Shown here in pieces: positions 50,691 through 59,976 of a stretch of 64,000 bases of DNA. The number at the start of each line of letters is the position of its first letter. Positions within the stretch are counted from its first letter, which is position 1. The translations under genes were made by a program, and so were the position numbers. The notes under the pieces were generated by a model. The model was given only the letters and a program-made list of their open reading frames with translations. It ran no database searches and was not told where the DNA came from. The DNA comes from Chloroflexi bacterium bin125 (lineage in GTDB: Bacteria > Chloroflexota > Dehalococcoidia > Bin125), in assembly GCA_002239025.1 (NCBI GenBank), contig MPNM01000014.1, forward strand, positions 21,638 through 85,637. Reading direction: 5' to 3'.

Positions 50691-52895
50691 ATGGCGACCC
50701 AGACCGTTCCCGCCGAAGTAGTTGATCTGACCAAGCACCCCACGCTCGACGTATTGGTTGACGTGCTGGAGCAGTACCTGCCACCTGTCGACCGCGACCA
50801 GGTCATGGCGGCCTACGAGTACGCGCGGGAGAAGCACGAGGGCCACCAGCGGCGCTCGGGGCATCCATACATTGAGCATCCGTTGGCTGCGGCAGTTACC
50901 TGTGCGGAGTTGCAACTTGATGTGCCGGCGCTGCAGGCAGCGCTGCTGCACGATGTGATGGAAGACTGTGGAGTTACGCGCTCGCAGTTGGTGACTGAGT
51001 TTGGCGTTGACGTTGCGAAGCTGGTGGACGGCGCGACCAAGCTCTCTGCGCTGCAATTGCCGCGTATCACCGGGACGATTGACCGCGACGTCCAGGCCGA
51101 GAACTTGCGCAAGATGTTTGTGGCGATGGCCGACGACGTGCGTGTCGTGATCGTCAAGTTGGCCGACCGACTGCACAACATGCGCACGCTGGACGCGATG
51201 CGACCGGAGAAGCAGGTGCAGATCTCGCGCGAGACGATGGAGATCTACGCGCCGCTGGCCGCGCGTCTGGGCATCTGGCAGATCCGGGCGCAACTTGAAG
51301 ATCTGTCATTCAAGTACCTGGAGCCTGAGGACTATCGACGCATATCCGAACTCGTCGCGTCACGACGGCAGACGCGCGAGCGGTACCTGGGCCAGATTCG
51401 CGTGCAGTTGGAGAACGCGCTGGAGGCGGAGGGTCTCAGCGCGCAAGTGCGAGGCCGCGTCAAGCACCTGTATTCGATTCACGAGAAGATCAAGAAGTAT
51501 TCAGCGCAAGGCAAGTCGTTTGACGACATCTACGACCTGCTCGCGCTGCGTGTGCTGACGGACACCACGAGCGACTGCTACGCGGTCCTGGGAGTCGTAC
51601 ACGGGCTCTGGCGTCCACTTCCGGGCGAGTTCGACGACTACATCGCGAGTCCGCGCCCGAGCGGCTATCAGTCGCTGCATACGACGGCGTTCTGGTCGTC
51701 GTCGCACGCGGTGGAAGTTCAGATCCGTACGCACGATATGGATCAGGAAGCCGAGTACGGCGTCGCAGTTCATTGGGCATACAAGGAAAATCGCCACAAC
51801 GCGATGAATGACCGCGAGCGAATGTCGTGGTTGCGCCAGTTGGTGGAGTGGCAAGGCGAGTTGGCCGGTGCGGACGATTTCCTCGAGACACTGCGATCAG
51901 ATGTCTTCCACGATCAGGTGTTTGTGCATACTCCTAAGGGAGAGATTCTGGCGCTGCGGTCCGGCGCGACGCCGCTTGATTTCGCCTTCCGGATTCACAC
52001 CGATGTCGGCTACCAGTGCGTTGGGGCGAAAGTCAACGGTCGCCTGGCGCGACTATCGACGCCGCTAGAGAACGGCGATGTCGTGGAAATCGTTACCAGC
52101 CGAACGGCTCGCGGACCCAGCAGAGACTGGCTCAATCCGGCGCTTGGCTACGTGACGACTCAGCATGCGCGGACGAAGATTCGCCAGTGGTTCAATCGAC
52201 AGGCGCGCACCGAGAACATCGCGCGCGGTCGAGACGAACTAGAGCGCGAGTTGCGTCGTCTGAGTCTGAAACTGTCCAAGGTTGAGTCGGAAGTGATCGA
52301 GGCCACGCGCAGCAGAAGCATGGAAGATGCCCTGGCTCTGATCGGCGCGGGCGACATGACGGCGCACGCAGTGGCGCTGAAGGTGGCGTCGGCGGATGAA
52401 GAGGAGCTTCCCGCGAAGCCTGAAGTTGAGGTGGTGGAGACGCCGGCGACTCCCAGCGCAGACGCGGTACACGTCCTGGGCGGTTCGAACATGCTCACCC
52501 GCCTGGCGCCATGTTGCTCGCCCCAGGTTGGCGAGGACATCACCGGCTTCATCACCCGCAGTCGGGGCGTCACGATTCACCGCAAGGAGTGTCCCAATAT
52601 CTTGTCGGTTGGCGACGACGAGCGCGTGGTCCCGGTGCGCTGGAACACCTTCCGCGGGCTGACCGAAGCGCGGCTGAAGATCATGGGTTGGGATCGAGTT
52701 GGCCTCGCTCGAGACGTGGCGGCGATCTGCGCCGATGAGAATGTGAACATGGTCTCATTCGTGACCGGCGAACCGGATCGTGGCGCAGTGACGCTGACCT
52801 TTACCGTCGAGGCGAACGGTCTACGTCAGTTACAACGGGTGATGTCGAAGCTTGACGGCGTCCATGGCGTGATGAGCGTCGAGCGAGACTACTGA
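50691..52895 (+). CDS. Bifunctional (p)ppGpp synthetase/hydrolase, RelA/SpoT family
   Basis: 734 residues. HD hydrolase domain: HPYIEHPLAAAVTCAELQLD, ALLHDVMEDCGVT and LADRLHNMRTL. Synthetase domain: GRVKHLYSIHEKIKKYSAQG, DLLALRVLTDTTSDCYAVLG, EFDDYIASPRPSGYQSLH. TGS: FVHTPKGEILALRSGATPLD. Zinc-finger-like CCSPQVGEDITGFITRSRGV and C-terminal ACT. All hydrolase and synthetase landmarks seem intact, so dual function in the stringent response is expected. ATG chosen over an in-frame TTG five codons earlier. No Shine-Dalgarno is visible. Confidence 0.94.
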   Translation: MATQTVPAEVVDLTKHPTLDVLVDVLEQYLPPVDRDQVMAAYEYAREKHEGHQRRSGHPYIEHPLAAAVTCAELQLDVPALQAALLHDVMEDCGVTRSQLVTEFGVDVAKLVDGATKLSALQLPRITGTIDRDVQAENLRKMFVAMADDVRVVIVKLADRLHNMRTLDAMRPEKQVQISRETMEIYAPLAARLGIWQIRAQLEDLSFKYLEPEDYRRISELVASRRQTRERYLGQIRVQLENALEAEGLSAQVRGRVKHLYSIHEKIKKYSAQGKSFDDIYDLLALRVLTDTTSDCYAVLGVVHGLWRPLPGEFDDYIASPRPSGYQSLHTTAFWSSSHAVEVQIRTHDMDQEAEYGVAVHWAYKENRHNAMNDRERMSWLRQLVEWQGELAGADDFLETLRSDVFHDQVFVHTPKGEILALRSGATPLDFAFRIHTDVGYQCVGAKVNGRLARLSTPLENGDVVEIVTSRTARGPSRDWLNPALGYVTTQHARTKIRQWFNRQARTENIARGRDELERELRRLSLKLSKVESEVIEATRSRSMEDALALIGAGDMTAHAVALKVASADEEELPAKPEVEVVETPATPSADAVHVLGGSNMLTRLAPCCSPQVGEDITGFITRSRGVTIHRKECPNILSVGDDERVVPVRWNTFRGLTEARLKIMGWDRVGLARDVAAICADENVNMVSFVTGEPDRGAVTLTFTVEANGLRQLQRVMSKLDGVHGVMSVERDY

Positions 52896-52905
52896 CCAAC
52901 CGACC

Positions 52906-54039
52906 CTACGGCTTGAGGGCAGCGACCAAACGGTCGATGTCGGATTGCGGCGTATAGAAGTGCGGCGATGCTCGCAGCCGGCCGAATCGCACGGCCGTGA
53001 TGATGCCCGAGTCTTGCAGCCGTTCCCAGATTTCGTCGACGGTCTCCCGTTCCAGAAGCTCCTCGGGCGGGTCGAAGATCACGATGCCGCTTCGCTCAGA
53101 TTCGCCTCGGGGTGAGAAGACGCGACAACCTGCGTCGGAAAGCGCGTCGCAGAGGTAGGCGGTCACCGCTTCGAGTTGGGCCCAGACGTTATCGATGCCG
53201 ATGTTGAGCAGGTGTCTGATTGAGGCGCGCAGACCGAGCATCGTTGCCGTCGGAGTGGCTCCGGGCTCGAAGCGCGAGGCAGTCGGCGAGAGGATCAGTT
53301 CTTCGTTGCCGGCACCTAGGCCGCCGTCCATGCTGTTCGCGCCGAGCACCGGCGGGATCAGGCCGTCGATGATCTCTTCGCGGATGTAGAGGATGCCCGA
53401 GCCGGTTGGTCCAAGCAGCCACTTGTGGCCGCCGGCCGCGAGAATGTCGACATCGTCCTCGGCCACATTGACCGGCAACGCGCCGGCGGATTGGATGGCG
53501 TCGACTGAGAGCAGTCCGCCGACGGCGTGGACGGCGTCTGCGATGGGTCGCAGGTTGGAACGGAACCCGCTGCCCCACTGGACATGCGAGATGCCGACGA
53601 GCCTGGTGCGCGGCGATACGGCGGAGATGATGTCTTCGGTGGGGATCCTGCCGTCGTCCTGCTGCACGACAACATCGAGTTCGACTCCGCTCTGCTGCAG
53701 CGAGTTGTAGAAGTGGCGATTTGAGGGATACTCGGCGTCGGTGACGAGGATGCGGTCGCCGTCCTGCAGATTCAATGCTCCGGCCGAAACCGAGACGCCG
53801 GTCGCGGTGTTGGGCACGAACGCGATCTCGTCAGGGCTGCGCGCGCCGATCAGCTCGGCGGAGACCTGGCGGAAGTCGATCATGTCATCCATCCAGGTCG
53901 AGCCGAAGTATCCGGACCTTCCCGCCTGGTCGGCGTAGTCGTGGACAGCCTGGGCGACGTCGGCCGGCAGCGGCGACACTCCGGCGTGATTGAAGAACGC
54001 AAGGCCGCTGTCGAGCACGGGGTACATGTTGTTGGTCAT
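52906..54039 (-). CDS. Aminotransferase class V (cysteine desulfurase-like) protein
   Basis: 377 residues. PLP lysine in LAAGGHKWLLGPTGSGILYI (about residue 208), LLSVDAIQSAGALPVNVAED (Asp), then FVPNTATGVSVSAGALNLQD and FFNHAGVSPLPADVAQAVHD. Fold type I of the SufS/NifS/isopenicillin-epimerase-like group; a Cys-containing active loop of desulfurases is not clear, so an aminotransferase or epimerase-type reaction is equally possible. GGAGGATGAACG before the ATG. Divergent from comM. Confidence 0.87.
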   Translation of the reverse strand: MTNNMYPVLDSGLAFFNHAGVSPLPADVAQAVHDYADQAGRSGYFGSTWMDDMIDFRQVSAELIGARSPDEIAFVPNTATGVSVSAGALNLQDGDRILVTDAEYPSNRHFYNSLQQSGVELDVVVQQDDGRIPTEDIISAVSPRTRLVGISHVQWGSGFRSNLRPIADAVHAVGGLLSVDAIQSAGALPVNVAEDDVDILAAGGHKWLLGPTGSGILYIREEIIDGLIPPVLGANSMDGGLGAGNEELILSPTASRFEPGATPTATMLGLRASIRHLLNIGIDNVWAQLEAVTAYLCDALSDAGCRVFSPRGESERSGIVIFDPPEELLERETVDEIWERLQDSGIITAVRFGRLRASPHFYTPQSDIDRLVAALKP

Positions 54040-54095
54040 CGTTCATCCTCCACCGCAGCGAGTCTAATGAGGTTTCGTGGATTTGGGGGAATTGC

Positions 54096-54169
54096 TTGCG
54101 TTCCTGAGAATACGTGTTCTATAGTCTTTGTGCATGAGAGAACACTAGTTCCGTAAATGTGTTCTATAG
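54096..54169 (+). promoter_or_regulatory. Putative LexA-like operator cluster over the comM promoter
   Basis: Three candidates for GAAC-N4-GTTC: GAATACGTGTTC (54108-54119, one mismatch), GAACACTAGTTC (54140-54151, perfect) and GTAAATGTGTTC (54153-54164, two mismatches). GTGTTCTATAG occurs as an exact direct repeat at 54115 and 54160. TTGCGT at 54096, 18 bp, TATAGT at 54120 forms a possible promoter overlapped by the first box. AGGAGG precedes the comM ATG at 54190. Confidence 0.5.
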
Positions 54170-54189
54170 CAAACACCAGGAGGTCGCTA

Positions 54190-55743
54190 ATGCATACGCG
54201 AGTCAACGGCGGGGCAGTCATCGGTCTGGACGGAGCGCCCATCTGCGTCGAGGTGGATATCTCGTCGGGGATGCCCAAGACGACCATCGTCGGGCTTCCT
54301 GACGCGGCAGTTGACGAGGCGAGAGAACGTGTTCGATCGGCGATCCGCAATGCCGGCGCTGGATTTCCCACGAAGCGGGTGACGGTTAATCTCGCGCCCG
54401 CGCACATTCGCAAGGAGGGCGCGGGTTACGACTTGCCGATTGCGGTCGGGATGCTTGTAGCGACCGGTCAGATCTGTGAGTCGGCCGTGCAAGACACCCT
54501 GTTTCTGGGCGAACTGGCGCTGGACGGCGAGCTGCGACATGTGCGCGGTGTGCTGTCTGTCGCCGCGGCGGCGCGGGACGCATCAGTGCGCCGCATCGTG
54601 GTGCCGAAGGTTGATGCGGAGGAGGCGTCGCTGATTGATGGGATTGAAGTTGTCGCGGTGGACTCGTTGCGCGACTGGATCGAGATCGCGACGGAAGAAC
54701 GACCGCTGGCGGACGCGATCTGGCCGACGACCTGCCCCACGGAGGACGATCCGGGGTCGGACTATGACGGTCACGATTTCTCCGATGTACGGGGGCAGGA
54801 GCACGTCAAGCGTGCGCTGGAGGTGGCGGCAGCTGGCGGACATAACTTGCTTATGTGCGGTCCTCCGGGCGCGGGAAAGACGCTGCTCGCCTCCTGTCTG
54901 CCAGGCATTCTGCCTCCGTTGACGTCGCAGGAGGCGCTCGAGGTGACGAAGATTGCGTCGGTTTCTGGGATGACCGGTGGATCCACGCTGATTCGCGCGC
55001 GACCATTCCGAGCGCCGCATCACACAATCTCGAATGCCGGACTGGTCGGCGGCGGGCAGCGCTTACGTCCGGGAGAAGTGACGATGGCGCATCGTGGCGT
55101 GCTGTTCCTCGATGAACTGCCGGAGTTCTCGGTGCGCGCGCTCGAGACAATGCGGCAGCCCCTCGAAGATCGTCACATCACGATCTCACGGGCGCACGGG
55201 ACGGTGACATATCCGGCCGACATCTGCCTGATCGCAGCGATGAACCCCTGTCCCTGTGGCAACTATGACTCGGACCAGCACTGCACCTGCACCGACGGCG
55301 CGGTCTATCGCTATCAACGGCGCATCTCCGGTCCGGTGCTCGACCGGATTGACCTGTTCGTTGACGTGCCGAGAGTTGATGTGCAGAAGCTGATGGAGTC
55401 CTCAGGCGCAGCCGCGCCACCCAATACCGAGCCCTCCTCCGAGGTCCGGCGAAGGGTCGTGGCGGCGCGCAATGTTCAACGAGCACGCTTCGGCGACTGC
55501 GGACCCAACGCCAATGCGTCGTTGTCGGCTCGTGAGGTCAATGCTCACTGCTACGCCATGCTGGACGATCGTGCGCGAACGCTGATTCAAGAGGCCGTCG
55601 ACCGGCTCAGCCTGTCGGCTCGCGGATTCCACCGTGTGCTGAAGGTGGCGAGGACAATCTCTGACCTCGCCGCTTCGGAGGTGATCACGGCGCAGCATGT
55701 CGCCGAGGCGGTGCAATATCGGCGAAGGTCGAATCTCGGATAG
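54190..55743 (+). CDS. comM: ComM/YifB Mg-chelatase-like AAA+ ATPase
   Basis: 517 residues. N-terminal Lon-like fold (MHTRVNGGAVIGLDGAPICV, then GMPKTTIVGLPDAAVDEARE). Walker A GPPGAGKTLLAS (about 224-235), ISNAGLVGGGQRLRPGEVTM and Walker B GVLFLDELPEF. C-terminal zinc loop NPCPCGNYDSDQHCTCTDG. In Vibrio, ComM is a helicase that drives branch migration during transformation. The ATG has an ideal AGGAGG at 8 bases. Accompanied in this genome by comEC/comEA. Confidence 0.93.
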   Translation: MHTRVNGGAVIGLDGAPICVEVDISSGMPKTTIVGLPDAAVDEARERVRSAIRNAGAGFPTKRVTVNLAPAHIRKEGAGYDLPIAVGMLVATGQICESAVQDTLFLGELALDGELRHVRGVLSVAAAARDASVRRIVVPKVDAEEASLIDGIEVVAVDSLRDWIEIATEERPLADAIWPTTCPTEDDPGSDYDGHDFSDVRGQEHVKRALEVAAAGGHNLLMCGPPGAGKTLLASCLPGILPPLTSQEALEVTKIASVSGMTGGSTLIRARPFRAPHHTISNAGLVGGGQRLRPGEVTMAHRGVLFLDELPEFSVRALETMRQPLEDRHITISRAHGTVTYPADICLIAAMNPCPCGNYDSDQHCTCTDGAVYRYQRRISGPVLDRIDLFVDVPRVDVQKLMESSGAAAPPNTEPSSEVRRRVVAARNVQRARFGDCGPNANASLSAREVNAHCYAMLDDRARTLIQEAVDRLSLSARGFHRVLKVARTISDLAASEVITAQHVAEAVQYRRRSNLG

Positions 55744-55908
55744 CGCTGGATCCGAGGGCAACCGTTTTCCGGTCGATAACCGGCTGTTTCGGAGAGGTTT
55801 ACAGCGCGCTAGTGAGTTGTTAATCCCGAAAAGCTCGCAGCATTCATAGCCTGCACCGAGCGGCTGGCGCAGATGCCGGCCACCAGAGCGGAACAGGGAA
55901 TAGTCAAT

Positions 55909-57885
55909 ATGAGCTCCGAAGAGGCTTCACGCGGTTTCTCGCCGTTGAATTGGATTTCGAGGCAAGCAAGGTCGGTGTATCACTGCCAAATCTCATGCGA
56001 CGACGCATGTTTCCAACCAGCGCCCAATCAGAGTGGTAACGAACCGTTTGCAGCCGTGTTGAATCGACGGATCTCGCGTAGGTCGCTGGTCAAGGCAGCG
56101 GCGGTCGGAGCTCCACTGCTGGCCTTGAGCACATCGCCGTTGGGCTCGCAGATCTTTGGATCGGCGCCACTTGCCAGCACGGCGAGCGCGGCCTCGAGCA
56201 CTGTAGGCCTGGTAAGCATTCCGCACGACCTCGACGATCAGGTGAATGTCTCGCCTGGCTACAGCTCCAACGTCATTGTTCGCTGGGGCGACGCGGTGTT
56301 GCCGGGAGCGCCCGAGTTCAACTTGAACGGGCAGACCGCTGAGGCGGCAGCGAAGCAGTTTGGCTTCAACTGCGACTACAACGGCTTCTTCCCCTTGCTG
56401 CCGGGGCAAAGCAAGCGAGGTCTGCTCGCGGTCAATCACGAGTACACCAGCGGCATCGACATGTTTCCTGGCTATGACGCCGACAATGTCACGGCCGAAC
56501 AGGTTGCGATTGAAATCGCCTCTCACGGAATGTCAGTCGTAGAAGTCGAACGCGCTGAGGATGGCTCCTGGTCGTACAGCCCATCGTCAACGCACAACTT
56601 CCGGATCACGGGCGAGACGCCGATGAAGCTCACGGGTCCAGGTGCTGGGAGCATCTACACCATTACTAATGCCGACCCATCCGGCGTCGATGTGTTGGGC
56701 ATGTTCAACAATTGCTCGGGCGGGCGCACACCTTGGGGCACGATTCTGACCGCCGAAGAGAACTTCCATCAGTACTTCGGCAATGCTGTCAACGACCCTC
56801 GCGCTCCGCGCTACGGCGTTCCCGAGGCCGAGTCGCGGCGTCACTGGGAGGACTTCAACGATCGATTCGATCTGGACCAGGAACCGAATGAGGTCAACCG
56901 TCACGGCTACCTCGTCGAGATTGACCCGTACGATCCTACGTTCACGCCTCGAAAGCACACCGCGATGGGCCGCTTCAAGCACGAGGCTGCGACGACGACG
57001 CTGTCCGACGACGGACGAGTTGTGGTCTACTCGGGCGACGACCAGCGTTTCGACTACGTCTACAAGTTCATCAGCAACGATCGATACAACGTCTTTAGTC
57101 GCACGGCCAACCTCGATCTGCTCTCGACCGGCACATTGTTTGCAGCGAGATTCAACGACGACGGCACTGGAGAATGGTTGCCGCTGGTAGCCGGGAGTCC
57201 GCAGTTGCCCACCTGGACGACTGCTGGCGTTGCGACGTTCACGCGGATCGCTGCCGACGCCGTCGGAGCAACACCGATGGACCGTCCTGAGGACATAGAG
57301 GTCAATCCGGTCAATCACCGCGTCTACATCGCGCTAACCAACAACACCAGGCGGACGGTTGATGAGATCGACAGCGCGAATCCTCGTGGACCCAACACGC
57401 ATGGGCATATCCTCGAGCTCACCGAAAACGGCGGCGATGCGGCCTCACGGCGCTTTACCTGGGACATCTTCATCCTCTGTGGCGACCCGGCCGATGACGA
57501 ACAGGAGACTTACTTCGCTGGCTTTGACAAGAGCCAGCTCGACTCAATCTCGGCGCCCGACAACTTCGCCATTGACTTGAATGGCAATCTCTGGATTGCG
57601 ACAGACGGCCAGCCAAGCAAGCTGAACCAGGCAGACTCGATTTACGTAGTGCCAACTGCCGGTCCCGAGCGCGGCCGCATCCGCCGCTTCATGACTGGAG
57701 TGCCACGGGGTGAACTGGCAGGTCCCGAGTTCACGCCTGACTTTGAGACCCTGTTCGTCAGCGTGCAGCATCCGGGCGAGGGAGATGGCCTTGATGAGCC
57801 GTCTAGCACCTTCCCCGATGGAGATTTCCCGCGACCCAGTGTGGTTGCTGCCTACAAGGACGGTGGTGGCGTCGTCGGGACGTAG
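55909..57885 (+). CDS. PhoX-family (DUF839) alkaline phosphatase, Tat-exported
   Basis: About 658 residues. Twin-arginine-like signal NRRISRRSLVKAAAVGAPLL (about 45-65), after an unusually long N-region. PhoX signatures: GLLAVNHEYTSGIDMFPGYD, NNCSGGRTPWGTILTAEENF, VNRHGYLVEIDPYDPTF, AMGRFKHEAATTTLSDDGR, then FAIDLNGNLWIATDGQ. A calcium/iron-type phosphomonoesterase exported folded. ATG at 55909 follows ACAGGGA; an upstream ATG at 55873 adds 12 residues. No pho box was recognised. Confidence 0.9.
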   Translation: MSSEEASRGFSPLNWISRQARSVYHCQISCDDACFQPAPNQSGNEPFAAVLNRRISRRSLVKAAAVGAPLLALSTSPLGSQIFGSAPLASTASAASSTVGLVSIPHDLDDQVNVSPGYSSNVIVRWGDAVLPGAPEFNLNGQTAEAAAKQFGFNCDYNGFFPLLPGQSKRGLLAVNHEYTSGIDMFPGYDADNVTAEQVAIEIASHGMSVVEVERAEDGSWSYSPSSTHNFRITGETPMKLTGPGAGSIYTITNADPSGVDVLGMFNNCSGGRTPWGTILTAEENFHQYFGNAVNDPRAPRYGVPEAESRRHWEDFNDRFDLDQEPNEVNRHGYLVEIDPYDPTFTPRKHTAMGRFKHEAATTTLSDDGRVVVYSGDDQRFDYVYKFISNDRYNVFSRTANLDLLSTGTLFAARFNDDGTGEWLPLVAGSPQLPTWTTAGVATFTRIAADAVGATPMDRPEDIEVNPVNHRVYIALTNNTRRTVDEIDSANPRGPNTHGHILELTENGGDAASRRFTWDIFILCGDPADDEQETYFAGFDKSQLDSISAPDNFAIDLNGNLWIATDGQPSKLNQADSIYVVPTAGPERGRIRRFMTGVPRGELAGPEFTPDFETLFVSVQHPGEGDGLDEPSSTFPDGDFPRPSVVAAYKDGGGVVGT

Positions 57886-57910
57886 CCGCCCCGCACGCAG
57901 TCCTACATCT

Positions 57911-57938
57911 GGAAGCCCCTCTCCCCTGAGGGGCTTCC
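57911..57938. terminator. Intrinsic terminator-like hairpin after the PhoX gene
   Basis: GGAAGCCCCTC-TCCCCT-GAGGGGCTTCC, perfect 11-bp stem 25 bp after the stop, followed by TTGCCC. The short T content makes it only a moderate intrinsic terminator. It insulates the downstream tRNA-Arg. Confidence 0.7.
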
Positions 57939-57990
57939 TTGCCCTCAGCGACGAGCCGACCGCTGAACGCGGTGATATCGTGAACCTCGC

Positions 57991-58065
57991 GCCCTCGTAG
58001 CTCAGGGGATAGAGCACCGGCCTCCGGAGCCGGGAGCGTAGGTTCGAATCCTACCGGGGGTACCA
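57991..58065 (+). tRNA. tRNA-Arg (CCG anticodon), integration target
   Basis: GCCCTCG pairs with CGGGGGT (two G-U pairs); D arm GTAGCTCAGGGGATAGAGC; anticodon stem-loop CCGGCCTCCGGAGCCGG places CCG in the loop. T loop is TTCGAAT; discriminator A and an encoded CCA. The 3' side is shared with the coding region of the serine recombinase on the other strand, which marks it as an element attachment site. Confidence 0.96.
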
Positions 58066-59642
58066 ACACGTACCGTACTCATAACTCCTTCGGTTAGTCC
58101 AATCTCCGCTGCGTCGGCGGGCCCGATTGGGCTGTCTTCGGGCATGGGGATGGTGTAGTGGATCACGGCCCGGCCGGGCCGAACCGTGATCCGCTTGACG
58201 AATGACTTGATGAACGCCTTGGTCTCGGTGAGTTGGCTGGTCAGCAGGAAGTCGCTCATCTGCGCAGCGAAGGCGGCGATGACATCGGCGCTGTCCAGCA
58301 GTTGGCGACGCTCGGCCAGGACGTTCCGGGCCTTGACGGCGGCCAGTTCGAGCTGTTCCTGGCGCTGCTTGTGCTCGCGGATGCGATCACCCGCGTCGGC
58401 CGCATCGAGGTTGGAGTTCTCGATGACCTGCCAGATGCGGTCCAGCCGGCGCTTGACCTCGATCAGCTCCTGTTCCACGGTTTCCAGGGTTCGACGCTGT
58501 TCGCGCGCGACGCCGTCCATCTCCTCGTCGAGCAGCTTGACCAGGGCGCGGATGTTGCTCTCGGTGAGCACGTGCGCTCGCAACTGGTCGATGATCAGTT
58601 GCTCGAACTGCTTGGCCGCCAGTCTGGGACTCTGGCAGGTCTCCGCACCCTTCTTGATTTTCGATTGGCAGACGTAGTAGGTGTACTTGCCGCTCTTGGC
58701 TTCGGCGGCGGTCAGCGCCCGGCGGCATGAGCCGCAGCGGACGAGGCCGGAGAGCAGGTAGCGGCTGGAGACGCGGCGCGGGTTGACGCGGCTGGGCGCG
58801 CGGGACTGCATCAGTTTGCCGACGCGTTCGAACTCATGCCGATTGACGATGGCGGGGAAGGCGTCCTCGACCCGGACCGGCGAGGCGCCGTCCTTGGCGT
58901 TGAGGCCCCAGACGAGGGTGCCGGTGTAGGCCTCGTTGGTGAGCAGGCGGTGCACGGTGGTCTTGAGCCAGGGCTTGCCGTTGGTCGTGTGAATGCCCTC
59001 GGCGTTGAGCGCGCGGGTGATGTCGAGCACGCTCTGGCCGGCGAGGGCGCGGTCGAAGATGCGCCGCACGACGGCGTCGGCGGGCGGGTTCAGTTCCAGC
59101 CGGGGCCGGGTCTTGGGCCCATCTGCGACGTGCACCTTCTTGTAGCCGTAGGGCGCCGAGGTGGCGACCCAGAAGCCGCGCGAGGCGGCTTCGCGCATGC
59201 CGCGGATCACTTCCTGGGCGAGGTTCTCGGAGTAGAACTCATCGACGCTCTCGATGATCGCCTCCATCAGCTTGCCGGTGGGGGTGTCGTCGGCGTGCTC
59301 GGTGATTGACGTAACGCGGATCCCGCGCCGGCGGAGCATCGACTTGAAGGCGACGGCGTGCTCGCGCTTGCGCGTGAAGCGGGAGAACTTCCAGACCAGG
59401 ATCTCCTGGAAGGGGGCGTCCGGCGCGCGCGCGTCATCCAGCATCCGCTGGAACTGGGGACGGTTGGCGATGCGGCCGCTCTCGGCTTCATCGATGTATT
59501 CGCGCGCGATGACGAAGCCGCTGCGTTCGGCGTAGTCGCGCAGGGCCCTGAGCTGCGCGGCGACCGAGAGATCGACGTCCTGGCGGTCTGATGAGACCCG
59601 CGCGTAGAGCGCCGCCGGGGTCGGGGTGGGTTCGTCTCTCAT
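58002..59642 (-). CDS. Large serine recombinase, 3' end antisense to tRNA-Arg
   Basis: 546 residues. Resolvase domain with ALYARVSSDRQDVDLSVAAQ (nucleophile Ser at about 17), LVWKFSRFTRKREHAVAFKS and SENLAQEVIRGMREAA (long helix). Recombinase domain about 170-280 (APYGYKKV, LNAEGIHTTNGKPWLKTTVH). Zinc ribbon CGSCRRALTAAEAKSGKYTY then a second Cys pair, followed by a long coiled coil (about 400-460). The ATG at 59642 has GGAG eight bases upstream. The last 20 or so residues (after STVRV) and stop are encoded antisense to tRNA-Arg. It would integrate and excise the element to its right. Confidence 0.92.
   Translation of the reverse strand: MRDEPTPTPAALYARVSSDRQDVDLSVAAQLRALRDYAERSGFVIAREYIDEAESGRIANRPQFQRMLDDARAPDAPFQEILVWKFSRFTRKREHAVAFKSMLRRRGIRVTSITEHADDTPTGKLMEAIIESVDEFYSENLAQEVIRGMREAASRGFWVATSAPYGYKKVHVADGPKTRPRLELNPPADAVVRRIFDRALAGQSVLDITRALNAEGIHTTNGKPWLKTTVHRLLTNEAYTGTLVWGLNAKDGASPVRVEDAFPAIVNRHEFERVGKLMQSRAPSRVNPRRVSSRYLLSGLVRCGSCRRALTAAEAKSGKYTYYVCQSKIKKGAETCQSPRLAAKQFEQLIIDQLRAHVLTESNIRALVKLLDEEMDGVAREQRRTLETVEQELIEVKRRLDRIWQVIENSNLDAADAGDRIREHKQRQEQLELAAVKARNVLAERRQLLDSADVIAAFAAQMSDFLLTSQLTETKAFIKSFVKRITVRPGRAVIHYTIPMPEDSPIGPADAAEIGLTEGVMSTVRVGTPGRIRTYAPGSGGRCSIP
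58036..58065. other. Candidate attachment site (attL) in the tRNA-Arg 3' end
   Basis: The tRNA T-arm and acceptor 3' segment is the likely identity block between chromosome and element. Evidence is positional only: the recombinase gene begins beyond it and its stop lies within the tRNA. No second copy of this segment was found before the window end, so the element continues past 64000. Confidence 0.5.
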
Positions 59643-59976
59643 CGTTCTGCTCCGTCTCACTGACTTGACCGGTTCTGCCGCTCGTTGAGGTGGCTCAAGA
59701 GGGTATGCCGGCGCTCAGCGCCGATGCAAGCAGCGTAGATTCCGGTGCGGCATTCGTGCGCCGCTACCGAGGCCACGGATACACACGGGCCACACTCGAG
59801 TCAAAACCCAGCAAGCGATCCGGTCAAGAACTGCTGAAACCAGGGGATCGAGGCCCTGTCTGTCCTTGTTTGGCCGTGAAATGCGTTGCTAGATTGGCGC
59901 CGCTCTGAACACAAATTCTTGTGGGCCGCCGGGCCACCGAAGGAACGCGGCCGGCGAGCGCGAGGAGGAGGCGCGA
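59643..59976. other. Non-coding gap between recombinase and cargo genes
   Basis: 334 bp between divergent genes. No credible gene. A weak promoter-like TTGTTT (59866) with TAGATT 18 bp on (59890) reads towards the cargo genes. GCGAGGAGGAGGCGCG before 59977 is a very strong ribosome site. The stretch GGCCGCCGGGCCACC...CGCGGCCGGC is GC-rich and partly self-complementary. Confidence 0.35.

Noticed and set aside
55769..55783. CCGGT-CGATA-ACCGG hairpin after comM as terminator
   Set aside because: Only a 5-bp stem with a weak T content; too small to claim.
57544..58017. Minus-strand frame beginning MLYPLSYEGARF
   Set aside because: Starts in the antisense of tRNA-Arg and runs against the PhoX gene; tRNA-derived peptide.
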